Assembly (NCBI GenBank): GCA_035439445.1
Contig: DAORKG010000005.1
Location: forward strand, 62,001 to 126,000
Source of the DNA: UBA4416 sp035439445
GTDB taxonomy: Bacteria; Bacteroidota; Bacteroidia; B-17B0; Aurantibacillaceae
DNA length: 64,000 bases
Direction: 5' to 3'
In this document: piece after piece, positions 43,518 through 51,978 of the stretch
Layout: each line of letters begins with the position of its first letter
Position numbering within the stretch: the stretch's first letter is position 1
Notes under the pieces: model-generated
What the model was told of the DNA's origin: nothing
Seen by the model: only the letters and a program-made list of their open reading frames with translations
The model's database searches: none
Position numbers and translations under genes: made by a program

Positions 43518-45470
43518 GTGACCAAATTATCTGTCGTTATTGTTAATTACAACGTGAAGCACTTTATTGAGCAGTGCTTGTTTTCTGTGCTGAAAGCATC
43601 GGAAAATATTGCCTGTGAGGTATTTGTTGTTGATAATAATTCGGTTGATGGCTCTGTTACTCTCATAAAAGAGAAATTTCCCCAAGTTAATTTAATAGTC
43701 AATAAAACAAATACCGGATTTTCAGTAGCTAATAATCAAGCACTTAAAATTGCCAAAGGTGAGTATGTGCTTTTATTAAATCCCGATACGGTCGTTCAGG
43801 AAGATACTTTTTCGAAAATATTAGCATTTATGGATGAACATCCTGATGCAGGAGGGCTAGGTGTAAAAATGCTTGATGGTCAGGGAAATTTCGCGCCTGA
43901 ATCAAAAAGAGGCTTACCTACACCGGAGGTAGCTTTTTATAAAATGTTTGGTTTCTCTCGCTTTTTTCCTAAGTCAAAGCGCTTTGGAAAATATCATCTA
44001 TCCTATCTATCGGAAGATGAATTAGCAGAAATTGATGTGATGAGCGGGGCGTTTATGTTGATTCGCAAAACAGTTCTAGATAAAATTGGTTTTTTAGATG
44101 AGACATTCTTTATGTATGGAGAAGATATTGATTTGTCTTACCGAATAAAAAAGGCCGGGTATAAAAATTATTATTTCCCGGATACTCAAATTATTCATTA
44201 CAAAGGAGAGAGTACTAAAAGAAGTAGTTTGAATTATGTAGTCATTTTTTATAAAGCCATGGCTATATTTTCGAATAAACATTTTAGCGGTTCCAATGCC
44301 TTTTGGTTTAATGCCTTAATACATTTAGCTATTTTCTTAAAAGCCAGTTTAGCATTGCTGTCAAGGTTTTTTAAAGCCTTCACTGTGCCGATGATTGATT
44401 TTGGAATTATCACTTTTGGCTTATTTTTCATTAAAAATATTTATCAGCAAAAGACAGGTATTGACGGTGATATTTATTCAGAAAAATTATTAAGTGTTGC
44501 ATTTCCTTTATATGCAACAGCATGGGTAGTGATGGTATATTTTAATGGAGGTTATGATAAACCAATTAAAATTTTAAAAATCATAAGAGGTGTATTAGTA
44601 GGAACTGTTTTTATTTTAATGGGATATTCTCTGTTGCCTGAGTCATTAAGGTTTTCGAGAGCTTTGATTTTATTGGGAACGAGTTGGGCTATGGTTTGTT
44701 TTGTTTTAACACGTTTATTATACCACGTATTAAAATTTAAAACATATAGTTTGAGTAGTGCAAAAACAAAGCGAATAGCTATTATTGGAGAAGAACAAGA
44801 GTTTAACAGGGTGTCGGCTCTATTGAAGCAAACTCAGGCTAATCCAGGTTTTGTTGGTTTTGTGAGTGCAGAAATTAATGGTGTTCATAATCCTTACTAT
44901 ATAGGTAAAATTAACCAAATTGATGAAATCATTAAGGTTCATCAAATCAACGAAATTATTTTCTGTGCTAAGGATATAAGTTCTCAATTCATTATAAATA
45001 ATATGCTCACTCTTGTGTCAAGCGGTGTTGACTTTAAAATTGCTCCCCCTGAAAGTTTATCTATTATTGGAAGTAATGATGTTGATACTGCCGGAGATTT
45101 ATATGTGATTGATGTGAATAGTGTATCTAAATCAAATAATAAACGTAATAAACGATTATTAGATATAGGTGTTAGTATACTGGCTATTCTTTTTAGCCCT
45201 GTTTTGTTATTTATTCAAGAAAATAAATCCAATTACTTTTTAAACTGTTTTAATGTTTTATTTGGTTTTTACTCCTGGGTAGGTTACGGAAAAATAACAG
45301 ATAGATCACTGCCTGAAATCAAAAGATCGGTTCTTTATCCGGCAATGTTATTGGATAAAGAGATTGATAGTAATAAAATTAAATTAGCTAATTTAAGATA
45401 CGCTAAAGACTACAACATTGAAAAAGATATATTAATTATTTGGAAATGCCGAAAACAATTGGGTAGTTAA
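43518..45470 (+). CDS. GT2 glycosyltransferase fused to a remnant sugar-transferase-like C-terminus
   Basis: The product has 650 residues and starts at GTG. The N-terminal GT-A domain (about 1-250) has VIVNYNVKHFIEQCL, VVDNNSVDGS, LLLNPDTVV and YGEDIDLSYRIKKAG, like rhamnosyltransferases of the WbbL type. Five membrane helices follow (about 255-405), then a Rossmann-like domain (KRIAIIGEEQEFNRV, 415-525). A short KRLLDIGVSILAILFSPVLLF / SWVGYGK segment resembles the membrane start of bacterial sugar transferases (PF02397). The catalytic core of that family is largely missing. It probably extends a surface polysaccharide. The gene ends in a strong bidirectional terminator. Confidence 0.85.
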   Translation: MTKLSVVIVNYNVKHFIEQCLFSVLKASENIACEVFVVDNNSVDGSVTLIKEKFPQVNLIVNKTNTGFSVANNQALKIAKGEYVLLLNPDTVVQEDTFSKILAFMDEHPDAGGLGVKMLDGQGNFAPESKRGLPTPEVAFYKMFGFSRFFPKSKRFGKYHLSYLSEDELAEIDVMSGAFMLIRKTVLDKIGFLDETFFMYGEDIDLSYRIKKAGYKNYYFPDTQIIHYKGESTKRSSLNYVVIFYKAMAIFSNKHFSGSNAFWFNALIHLAIFLKASLALLSRFFKAFTVPMIDFGIITFGLFFIKNIYQQKTGIDGDIYSEKLLSVAFPLYATAWVVMVYFNGGYDKPIKILKIIRGVLVGTVFILMGYSLLPESLRFSRALILLGTSWAMVCFVLTRLLYHVLKFKTYSLSSAKTKRIAIIGEEQEFNRVSALLKQTQANPGFVGFVSAEINGVHNPYYIGKINQIDEIIKVHQINEIIFCAKDISSQFIINNMLTLVSSGVDFKIAPPESLSIIGSNDVDTAGDLYVIDVNSVSKSNNKRNKRLLDIGVSILAILFSPVLLFIQENKSNYFLNCFNVLFGFYSWVGYGKITDRSLPEIKRSVLYPAMLLDKEIDSNKIKLANLRYAKDYNIEKDILIIWKCRKQLGS

Positions 45471-45515
45471 TAAATAAAGAAGGCTTGATAAAATATCAAG
45501 CCTTCTTTATTTATT
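45469..45515. terminator. Bidirectional terminator: 22-bp perfect hairpin
   Basis: AATAAATAAAGAAGGCTTGATA and its exact complement flank an AAA loop. It lies between two convergent genes, with T-rich flanks on both sides, and should stop transcription from either direction. Confidence 0.88.
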
Positions 45516-45528
45516 GTAGTGATGGAGA

Positions 45529-46725
45529 TTATTTAGTTACATTAAATAATTGTTTTGTTTGTGATTGGTGAGAATCTGTAATGTTTATAATATATGTACC
45601 TTCTGAGAAATTGGAAACATTAATTTCTAATTCATTCTCTCCTATATTTACATATATGATTTTATGCATAACATTTTTCCCCATCATGTCTCTAACTTCT
45701 AAAATAAGACGTTCTGATTCTTGACTATTTAATTTAATATTTACTTTACTTGAAGCAGGGTTAGGGTAAATTGACGAAATTGAAGTTAAAGATTGTTTGG
45801 CAGTTTCTTTTATCCCTGTAACTATAGCACAACTATTTACACATGTGCAATAGGTTGTTGTATTTATAATAGTTCCTCCTGGACCATCAATACCTAAAAC
45901 AGGGTGTCCGGCATCACACAAATCAATGTGGGTACTTGCAGAGCCGATTAATCCTGAACTCAACGAATTTCCCGCTATGTTAAATCCACCACAGCCAGTG
46001 CTTGGTCCATAAACATTTGAAGAGTTGTACCAATCTCTTCCAACATTCATCATACATTTTGTAGTAAAATTTGCACTTGTAGAATTGTACCAATCTCTTC
46101 CAATACTCATGTAATTATTGTTCGTGAAATTGCTTGAATAAGAATTGGCAAAGTCTGTGGTTACATTTACATTTCCATTATTAATAAAAGTACTAGTATA
46201 TGCATTTGAAAAACCAGGCCCTGTAACATTAATAGTTCCATTGTTGGTAACACTTCCAATAGAATCAGCCATTAATAATGTACTTACAGTCCCATTATTT
46301 AATACTGTCCCGTAATCTGCAATCCCAAAAGCATCGCTAGTTTGGGTGCCATAATTGACATAGTTGGATGATGGATTTTCAACAAGTAAACTATCAATAA
46401 TTGTTGTAGAATAGTTTGTGTAAGTTCCTGCTGTAGAAATTAAAACATTATTGGTATTTATGGTTCCGTAATTTTTTAATGTACCACCAGCTATCCATAA
46501 ATTAAATGAATTAATAGTTCCTTGGTTACATAGAGTTCCTCCTGCAGATACAGTTATTTGTCCTGTAACCGTACCTGTTGGTGCAATACAAAATACCTGA
46601 CCTGCGGTGACGATATGAGGAGCCGCATCTAAACCGGTAATGTTTGTTGTGCATCCTGTACATTGGGCACTTGACTTTGAAGCAAATGCAATTAAGACCA
46701 TAAAAATAAAGTAGATTTTTTTCAT
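45529..46725 (-). CDS. Secreted Asn/Thr-rich beta-repeat protein with T9SS sorting domain
   Basis: The product has 398 residues from ATG 46725, where the signal peptide begins (MKKIYFIFMVLIAFASKSSAQ); the longer in-frame start at 46803 adds an implausible leader. The body (about 40-260) has repeats such as NNGTINVTG, NNGNVNVTTD and two GRDWYNS units, suggesting a beta-helix or beta-solenoid. A Cys-rich region follows, then a T9SS domain with SIYPNPASSKVNI and IINITDSHQSQTKQLFNVTK. It is probably a surface or adhesin-like protein. Confidence 0.85.
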   Translation of the reverse strand: MKKIYFIFMVLIAFASKSSAQCTGCTTNITGLDAAPHIVTAGQVFCIAPTGTVTGQITVSAGGTLCNQGTINSFNLWIAGGTLKNYGTINTNNVLISTAGTYTNYSTTIIDSLLVENPSSNYVNYGTQTSDAFGIADYGTVLNNGTVSTLLMADSIGSVTNNGTINVTGPGFSNAYTSTFINNGNVNVTTDFANSYSSNFTNNNYMSIGRDWYNSTSANFTTKCMMNVGRDWYNSSNVYGPSTGCGGFNIAGNSLSSGLIGSASTHIDLCDAGHPVLGIDGPGGTIINTTTYCTCVNSCAIVTGIKETAKQSLTSISSIYPNPASSKVNIKLNSQESERLILEVRDMMGKNVMHKIIYVNIGENELEINVSNFSEGTYIINITDSHQSQTKQLFNVTK

Positions 46726-46821
46726 GTTTTTTGGTTTTGTGTTATAAAATAAGAGGCCGTATTTACTTCGTTCTAAGTACCAAACAAAAAATAATCTAGG
46801 CAATGATAAAAATCATTTTTA

Positions 46822-47793
46822 TCAAAAACCTAAAACACTTCTTACTTGTTTTAATTTTTCCTGGGCAATTTTTCTTGCTTTAGCTTCACCTACTTGAAGT
46901 TCTTTTTCCAATAAATCGGTATTTGTCATTAGCTCATTGTATCGATTTCTTGGTTTTTCAAATTTAGCTAAAATGAGTTCATATAAGGCAGTTTTAGCAT
47001 GCCCGTAACCATAACCACCTTTCAAATAATTGTTACGCATTTCTGAAACTTGAGATTCATTAGCTAATAGCTTGTATAATTTAAAAACATTACAAGTGTC
47101 AGGATTCTTAGGTTCCTCAAGTGGAGTAGCATCTGTAACAATTGTTTTGATTACCTTTAATAAATCTTTTTCAGGTAAAAATATATTGATGAAGTTGTTA
47201 TATGATTTGCTCATTTTTTGACCATCTGTTCCAGGAATAGTCATTACATTTTCATCAATTTTTACTTGAGGTAAAACAAAAACATCTTGTTGGTATTTGT
47301 TATTAAATGCTGATGCAATATCTCTTGTTATTTCTAAATGTTGTATTTGGTCTTTACCAACTGGAACAAATTCTGCATCATATAAAATAATATCAGCAGC
47401 CATTAACACAGGATAGGTAAATAAGCCTGAGTTCACATCGCTCAATCTGTCAGCTTTATCTTTAAATGAATGAGAATTAGCTAACATAGGATAGGGTGTG
47501 AAACAATTTAAATACCAGGTTAATTCACACACTTCGGGTATGCGGCTTTGGCGGTATAATAAATTCTTTTGAGTATCAAACCCGAAAGCCAGCCATGTAG
47601 CAGCAACAGAGTTTACACTTTCTATTCTGGCTTTTGCATCTTTTTGTGAAATTAGAGAGTGTAAGTCAGCAATAAAAAAGAAAGATTCGTTATCTGCTTG
47701 TTTGCTGAGTTCTATGGCAGGCAAAACTGCACCTAAAATATTTCCTAAGTGAGGAATGTTATTACTTGTTATTCCGGTTAAAATACGAGACAT
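46822..47793 (-). CDS. trpS: Tryptophanyl-tRNA synthetase
   Basis: The product has 323 residues, the usual length. The HIGH-like motif is HLGNILG near the N-terminus. MLANSHSFKDK and VGKDQIQHLEI line the tryptophan pocket, and the KMSKS loop is DGQKMSKSYNN. It charges tRNA-Trp. It lies 14 bp downstream of lpxA on the same strand, an unexpected addition to the lipid A run. Confidence 0.95.
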   Translation of the reverse strand: MSRILTGITSNNIPHLGNILGAVLPAIELSKQADNESFFFIADLHSLISQKDAKARIESVNSVAATWLAFGFDTQKNLLYRQSRIPEVCELTWYLNCFTPYPMLANSHSFKDKADRLSDVNSGLFTYPVLMAADIILYDAEFVPVGKDQIQHLEITRDIASAFNNKYQQDVFVLPQVKIDENVMTIPGTDGQKMSKSYNNFINIFLPEKDLLKVIKTIVTDATPLEEPKNPDTCNVFKLYKLLANESQVSEMRNNYLKGGYGYGHAKTALYELILAKFEKPRNRYNELMTNTDLLEKELQVGEAKARKIAQEKLKQVRSVLGF

Positions 47794-47807
47794 GATAAGA
47801 TGTGTAA

Positions 47808-48581
47808 TTAAATTCCTTTTACAATTCCATCTGATGAATTCTTTATGAATTCAACAATTTTTTTACGAACTGGAGAGTCAGGAATTTCTTGTTCTACTAA
47901 TTCTAGTGCTTTAGATGTATTGTGACCTCTCACAAAAATTAAACGGTATATATCTTCAATTTGATTAATAGTTTCTTTATCAAATCCTCTACGAGATAAT
48001 CCTACTGAATTAACGCCAATATATTGTAATGGTTCGCGTGCCACACGAATATATGGTGGCACATTTTTACGAACTTTTGAAGTGCCCGCTAAAAATGTAT
48101 GCGCTCCAACTACTACAAATTGTTGAACAGCAACATAACCTTCTAATATCGAAAAATCTTCAATGGTAACATGACCTGCTAAACCAACATAGTTTGCTAG
48201 GATAACATTATTTCCAATGATACAATCGTGAGCAACATGAGCATATGCCATTACTAAACAGTTATCTCCAATTGCAGTTAACATTCTATCAGATGTACCT
48301 TTGTGAACTGTAACATACTCTCTGATGATTGTGTTATTTCCAATGGTAGTTTTTGCCTTTTCTCCCTTGTATTTTAAATCTTGAGAAACTATCCCAATTA
48401 AAGCTCCCGGAAATATTTGACAATTGTTACCAATGGTTGTATCCGGATAAATAATTGCATTGGGATGAATATATGTATTATCACCAATGACAACATCTTC
48501 ATATACTGTTGCAAATGGTTCGATAGTTACGTTATTTCCTATTTTGGCTTTGGGGCTTACGTTTGCAAGAGGTGATATCAT
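47808..48581 (-). CDS. lpxA: UDP-N-acetylglucosamine acyltransferase LpxA
   Basis: The product has 257 residues with left-handed beta-helix hexapeptide repeats (about 1-190, e.g. IGNNVTIEPFATV) and the catalytic His in MAYAHVAHDC. It performs the first step of lipid A synthesis, O-acylation of UDP-GlcNAc. Ten bp separate it from lpxC-fabZ upstream and 14 bp from trpS downstream, so these three genes form one transcript. Confidence 0.95.
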   Translation of the reverse strand: MISPLANVSPKAKIGNNVTIEPFATVYEDVVIGDNTYIHPNAIIYPDTTIGNNCQIFPGALIGIVSQDLKYKGEKAKTTIGNNTIIREYVTVHKGTSDRMLTAIGDNCLVMAYAHVAHDCIIGNNVILANYVGLAGHVTIEDFSILEGYVAVQQFVVVGAHTFLAGTSKVRKNVPPYIRVAREPLQYIGVNSVGLSRRGFDKETINQIEDIYRLIFVRGHNTSKALELVEQEIPDSPVRKKIVEFIKNSSDGIVKGI

Positions 48582-48591
48582 GTGAAAAATG

Positions 48592-50022
48592 TTAGGCTAA
48601 TTGAGTTTCAGTTGTTTTTACTTCGTTACCTTTTACTTTAACTATCTGGGCCATCATTTCAGCCTCCATTACAGGTTTGTTGTTTACATATGCAACACCT
48701 TTCATGTGGCAAATACCACGGCGAATTGGTGTCAATAAATTTAAACTAAATACTACAGTATCACCCGGAATTACCTTTTGTTTAAATTTCACTCCGTCAA
48801 TTTTCATGAAATAAGTTAAATAATTCTCAGGATCAGGAACTGTTTTTAAAACTAATACACCTCCACATTGAGCCATGGCTTCAATTAATAAAACACCCGG
48901 CATCACAGGCTCTCCAGGGAAATGACCTTTGAAAAATTCCTCGTTTAATGTGACATTTTTTACACCAATAACATGTTCAGCAGATAGTTCCATGATTTTA
49001 TCTACCAATAACATCGGTTGACGGTGAGGTAAAATTTTCATGATATCCATGATGTTTAATAATGGAGCTTGATTTAAATCTACTTTCGGATAGTCTTTTT
49101 CTGCTTTTTGTTTTTTAGCTAATGCTTTTAATTTTTTCGCAAAATCAACGTTTCCTGCATGACCTGGACGTGCAGCTAAAACATGAATTTTCATTGGGCG
49201 GCCAACTAATGCTAAATCTCCAACAATATCAAGTAATTTATGACGAGCTGGCTCATTAAAGAAACGTAATTTAGTATTGTTTAATACACCTTTGCCTTTT
49301 ACTTCAACATCAGGTTTATTAAATACTTTGCGTAAATGGTTTAGTTTTTCTTCAGGTAATTCGCTGTCAACTAAAACAATGGCATTGTCCATGTCACCAC
49401 CTTTAATTAAGTTGTGAGCTAATAATGCTTCTAATTCTCTTAAGAAAACAAATGTTCTACATGGTGCAATTTCATTTTTAAATTCTCCAACATGATACAT
49501 GCTTGCATGTTGCGTTCCTAAAACTTCACTGCCATAATCAACCATTACTGTGATTCTGAATTCATCTTGAGGAACAGCTAACATTTCTACTTTTTTAACC
49601 GGATCTTCGTATGTAAGATTTTCAGTTAATTCAAAATAATCACGTTCAGCTTCTTGTTCAACAATTCCTGCAGTTTCTAATATTTCAATAAACTTCAAGG
49701 AACTACCATCCATGATTGGCATTTCAGGGCCTGTAACTTGAATTAAACAATTATCAATCCCCATACCTACTAATGCCGCTAATACATGTTCAGTGGTGTG
49801 AACGCGAGCCCCATTTTTTTCTAATGTAGTTCCTCGTGAAGTGTCAACTACTAAGTCACAATCTGCATCAATAATTGGTTGACCTTCTAAATCTGTTCTT
49901 TGAAATTTATACCAGTGATTTTCAGGAGCGGGATTAAAAGTTAATGTAACAGGAGCGCCTGTGTGTAAACCTTTACCGGTAATGGAAACTGCTTTTCCAA
50001 TTGTTCTTTGTTTATCTGCCAT
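48592..50022 (-). CDS. lpxC-fabZ: Bifunctional LpxC deacetylase/FabZ dehydratase
   Basis: The product has 476 residues. LpxC (about 1-305) carries the zinc motifs HTTEHVLAALVGMGIDN and HKLLDIVGDLAL, and the substrate segment ISITGKGLHTGAPVTL. FabZ (about 325-476) carries LPHRQPMLLVDK with the catalytic His and GHFPGEPVMPGVLLIEAMAQ with the catalytic Glu. LpxC commits UDP-acyl-GlcNAc to lipid A; FabZ dehydrates 3-hydroxyacyl-ACP. This fusion is a well-known Bacteroidota trait. Confidence 0.96.
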   Translation of the reverse strand: MADKQRTIGKAVSITGKGLHTGAPVTLTFNPAPENHWYKFQRTDLEGQPIIDADCDLVVDTSRGTTLEKNGARVHTTEHVLAALVGMGIDNCLIQVTGPEMPIMDGSSLKFIEILETAGIVEQEAERDYFELTENLTYEDPVKKVEMLAVPQDEFRITVMVDYGSEVLGTQHASMYHVGEFKNEIAPCRTFVFLRELEALLAHNLIKGGDMDNAIVLVDSELPEEKLNHLRKVFNKPDVEVKGKGVLNNTKLRFFNEPARHKLLDIVGDLALVGRPMKIHVLAARPGHAGNVDFAKKLKALAKKQKAEKDYPKVDLNQAPLLNIMDIMKILPHRQPMLLVDKIMELSAEHVIGVKNVTLNEEFFKGHFPGEPVMPGVLLIEAMAQCGGVLVLKTVPDPENYLTYFMKIDGVKFKQKVIPGDTVVFSLNLLTPIRRGICHMKGVAYVNNKPVMEAEMMAQIVKVKGNEVKTTETQLA

Positions 50023-50124
50023 TATTTTAATTAGTTAATTCGATAATTAGTCGATTTGACAATGCACGAATTGTTATTCTTTTTTATTTTAATTGTCTAA
50101 TAGTCACATTGACTCATCGACTCA

Positions 50125-51153
50125 CTATTTTAATTTATTTTCAATGTCTTTTAGTCTATCATTCATTTTAGGTAAATTTCTGAATAGCACATAACTTCTT
50201 CTAAAATCACCTAATGGAAATGATGGTGAACCTTGTACAATTTCATTTTCTTTTTCAATAGAAGAACCAACACCTGCTTGACCAGCGATCTTAACTCCGT
50301 CAGCTATTTTGATGTGTCCAACAATACCAACTTGTGCAGCAATCATACAATTTTTACCAACTTTAGTTGATCCTGCTACACCAGATAAACCTGCAATAAC
50401 AGTGTTTTCACCAACTTCAACGTTGTGTGCAATTTGAACTAGATTATCCAACTTAACGCCTTTACGAAGTATAGTAGATCCTAGTGTTGCTCTGTCAATA
50501 GAGCAGTTTGAGCCTATTTCAATATTATCTTCAATTACTACGTTTCCAATTTGAGGTACTTTCGCAAATTCTTTTCCATCTTGTGGAGCAAATCCAAACC
50601 CATCACTACCAATTACAGTGCTCGAATGAACAGTAACGTTATTCCCGATTTTACATTCATGATAAACTTTAACTCCTGAAAATAAAGTGGTGTTGTCTCC
50701 AATCACGCAATTATCGCCAATGTAAACATGAGGGTAAATTTTGGTGTTATTGCCAATCTTTACATTGTTGCCAATATATGCAAATGCGCCAATGTAACAA
50801 TCAGTTCCATAGGTAGAGTTAGTGCCAATAAATGAAGGTTGTTCAATGCCTGTTTTATTGCCCTTGAATTGGTTATACATTTCCAACAAGGTTGCAAAAC
50901 TTGCATAAGAGTCTTCTACACGGATAAGTGTGCAAGTTGATTTGATGGGTTTATCAAGAGATAATGATTTGTTTACGATAACAATACTAGCATCAGTTTC
51001 ATAGATGTAGTTAGTATATTTAGGATTAGCCAAAAACGATAATGTTCCGGGCTTTCCTTCTTCAATTTTTGAAAGGTTTGAAACAGCTGTGTTTTCATCC
51101 CCTTCTACTGTTCCGCCTAATAAGGCTGCTATTTGAGCTGCTGAAAATTCCAT
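50125..51153 (-). CDS. lpxD: UDP-3-O-(3-hydroxyacyl)glucosamine N-acyltransferase LpxD
   Basis: The product has 342 residues. The N-terminal uridine-binding domain (about 1-100) is followed by hexapeptide repeats (about 105-310) with the catalytic His in LVQIAHNVEVG and the HSSTVIGSDGFGFAP motif. It catalyses the third lipid A step. It lies 102 bp upstream of lpxC-fabZ. Its promoter is the clearest of the window. Confidence 0.95.
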   Translation of the reverse strand: MEFSAAQIAALLGGTVEGDENTAVSNLSKIEEGKPGTLSFLANPKYTNYIYETDASIVIVNKSLSLDKPIKSTCTLIRVEDSYASFATLLEMYNQFKGNKTGIEQPSFIGTNSTYGTDCYIGAFAYIGNNVKIGNNTKIYPHVYIGDNCVIGDNTTLFSGVKVYHECKIGNNVTVHSSTVIGSDGFGFAPQDGKEFAKVPQIGNVVIEDNIEIGSNCSIDRATLGSTILRKGVKLDNLVQIAHNVEVGENTVIAGLSGVAGSTKVGKNCMIAAQVGIVGHIKIADGVKIAGQAGVGSSIEKENEIVQGSPSFPLGDFRRSYVLFRNLPKMNDRLKDIENKLK

Positions 51154-51157
51154 CTCT

Positions 51158-51187
51158 CAAATATACAGTTTTTCTCTAAAATGTCAA
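51158..51187 (-). promoter_or_regulatory. Canonical Bacteroidota promoter of lpxD, nearly leaderless
   Basis: On the minus strand TTG (51187-51185) and TATATTTG (51165-51158) are 19 bp apart, matching TTG-N19-TAnnTTTG exactly. The ATG follows 4 bp later. Confidence 0.75.
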
Positions 51188-51197
51188 GAGGTAAGTG

Positions 51198-51890
51198 TTA
51201 AGCTTTTTGGTAATACTTTGAGTCAAATTCCTTGACGATTAAATCCTGTTTTCTAATGGAAGCTTTTAGCCAGTCAATGTAAATATCACGCTTTTCTTCT
51301 TCGGATAAACCGTAATTTGGAACTTCTTTTCTGATTCTTGAACTCAAATGATACATGCATAAGGCAGCACAAACGCTGATATTAAAACTCTCAGTAAAAC
51401 CATACATAGGCAGCTTGATGAAATCATCTGCAACATCTTCCACATCTTTTGTAATGCCTGTTAGTTCAGTGCCAAATACCAATGCGAATGGCTTTGAAAT
51501 ATTTAATTCTTCTAGAGAAACACTGTTTTTATGAAGAGAAGTTGCTACAATTCTGTAGCCTTGAGATTTCAAATCAGATAAACATGTTTTGGTGTTGTTT
51601 TCATGGTTCTGATAACGATTCAGAGTTAACCATTGTGTTGAACCCATGGACACATCTTCGCTGATTTTATATTTATTTCGATTTTCAATAAAGTTAGTTG
51701 TTTGAATTCCGAAAATGTCAGCACTTCTGAGAACAGCACTAAAATTGTGAGTTTGATAAACATCTTCTAAAACCAATTGCATGTGATTGGTTCTTTCTGC
51801 TAAAACTTCATGTAAACGACCTCTTCGACGCTCACTTACAAAACCTTCTAAATATTCGGTTAAAGCTTTTTTATAGGCTAAATCAGACAT
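51198..51890 (-). CDS. trmH: TrmH-type (SPOUT) tRNA 2'-O-methyltransferase
   Basis: The product has 230 residues. The SPOUT signature is present: QTHNFSAVLRSADIFGIQ (motif 1), ALVFGTELTGITKDV (motif 2) and LPMYGFTESFNISVCAALC (motif 3, knot). The N-terminal RRGRLHEVLAERTNHM matches TrmH, which makes Gm18 in tRNA. The substrate is inferred by family. Its ATG follows a TATCTTTG box by 4 bp. Confidence 0.88.
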   Translation of the reverse strand: MSDLAYKKALTEYLEGFVSERRRGRLHEVLAERTNHMQLVLEDVYQTHNFSAVLRSADIFGIQTTNFIENRNKYKISEDVSMGSTQWLTLNRYQNHENNTKTCLSDLKSQGYRIVATSLHKNSVSLEELNISKPFALVFGTELTGITKDVEDVADDFIKLPMYGFTESFNISVCAALCMYHLSSRIRKEVPNYGLSEEEKRDIYIDWLKASIRKQDLIVKEFDSKYYQKA

Positions 51891-51894
51891 TTTG

Positions 51895-51902
51895 CAAAGA
51901 TA
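51895..51902 (-). promoter_or_regulatory. -7 box of the trmH promoter
   Basis: The minus strand reads TATCTTTG, an exact TAnnTTTG match, ending 4 bp before the trmH ATG. No spaced TTG is obvious. Confidence 0.5.
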
Positions 51903-51955
51903 GGCTTTTTATGTAATTCAGCTAATTAACTATCCGCAAATCCCTAAATTATACG

Positions 51956-51963
51956 TACATTTG
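51956..51963 (+). promoter_or_regulatory. -7 box of the pseudouridine synthase promoter
   Basis: TACATTTG, an exact TAnnTTTG match, lies 15 bp before the ATG at 51979. It and the trmH box form a divergent promoter pair. Confidence 0.5.
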
Positions 51964-51978
51964 CCAAAAATATAATTA

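Noticed and set aside
46726..46803. 26-residue extension of the T9SS protein
   Set aside because: The signal peptide starts at the internal ATG 46725; the extension would put a charged leader before it.
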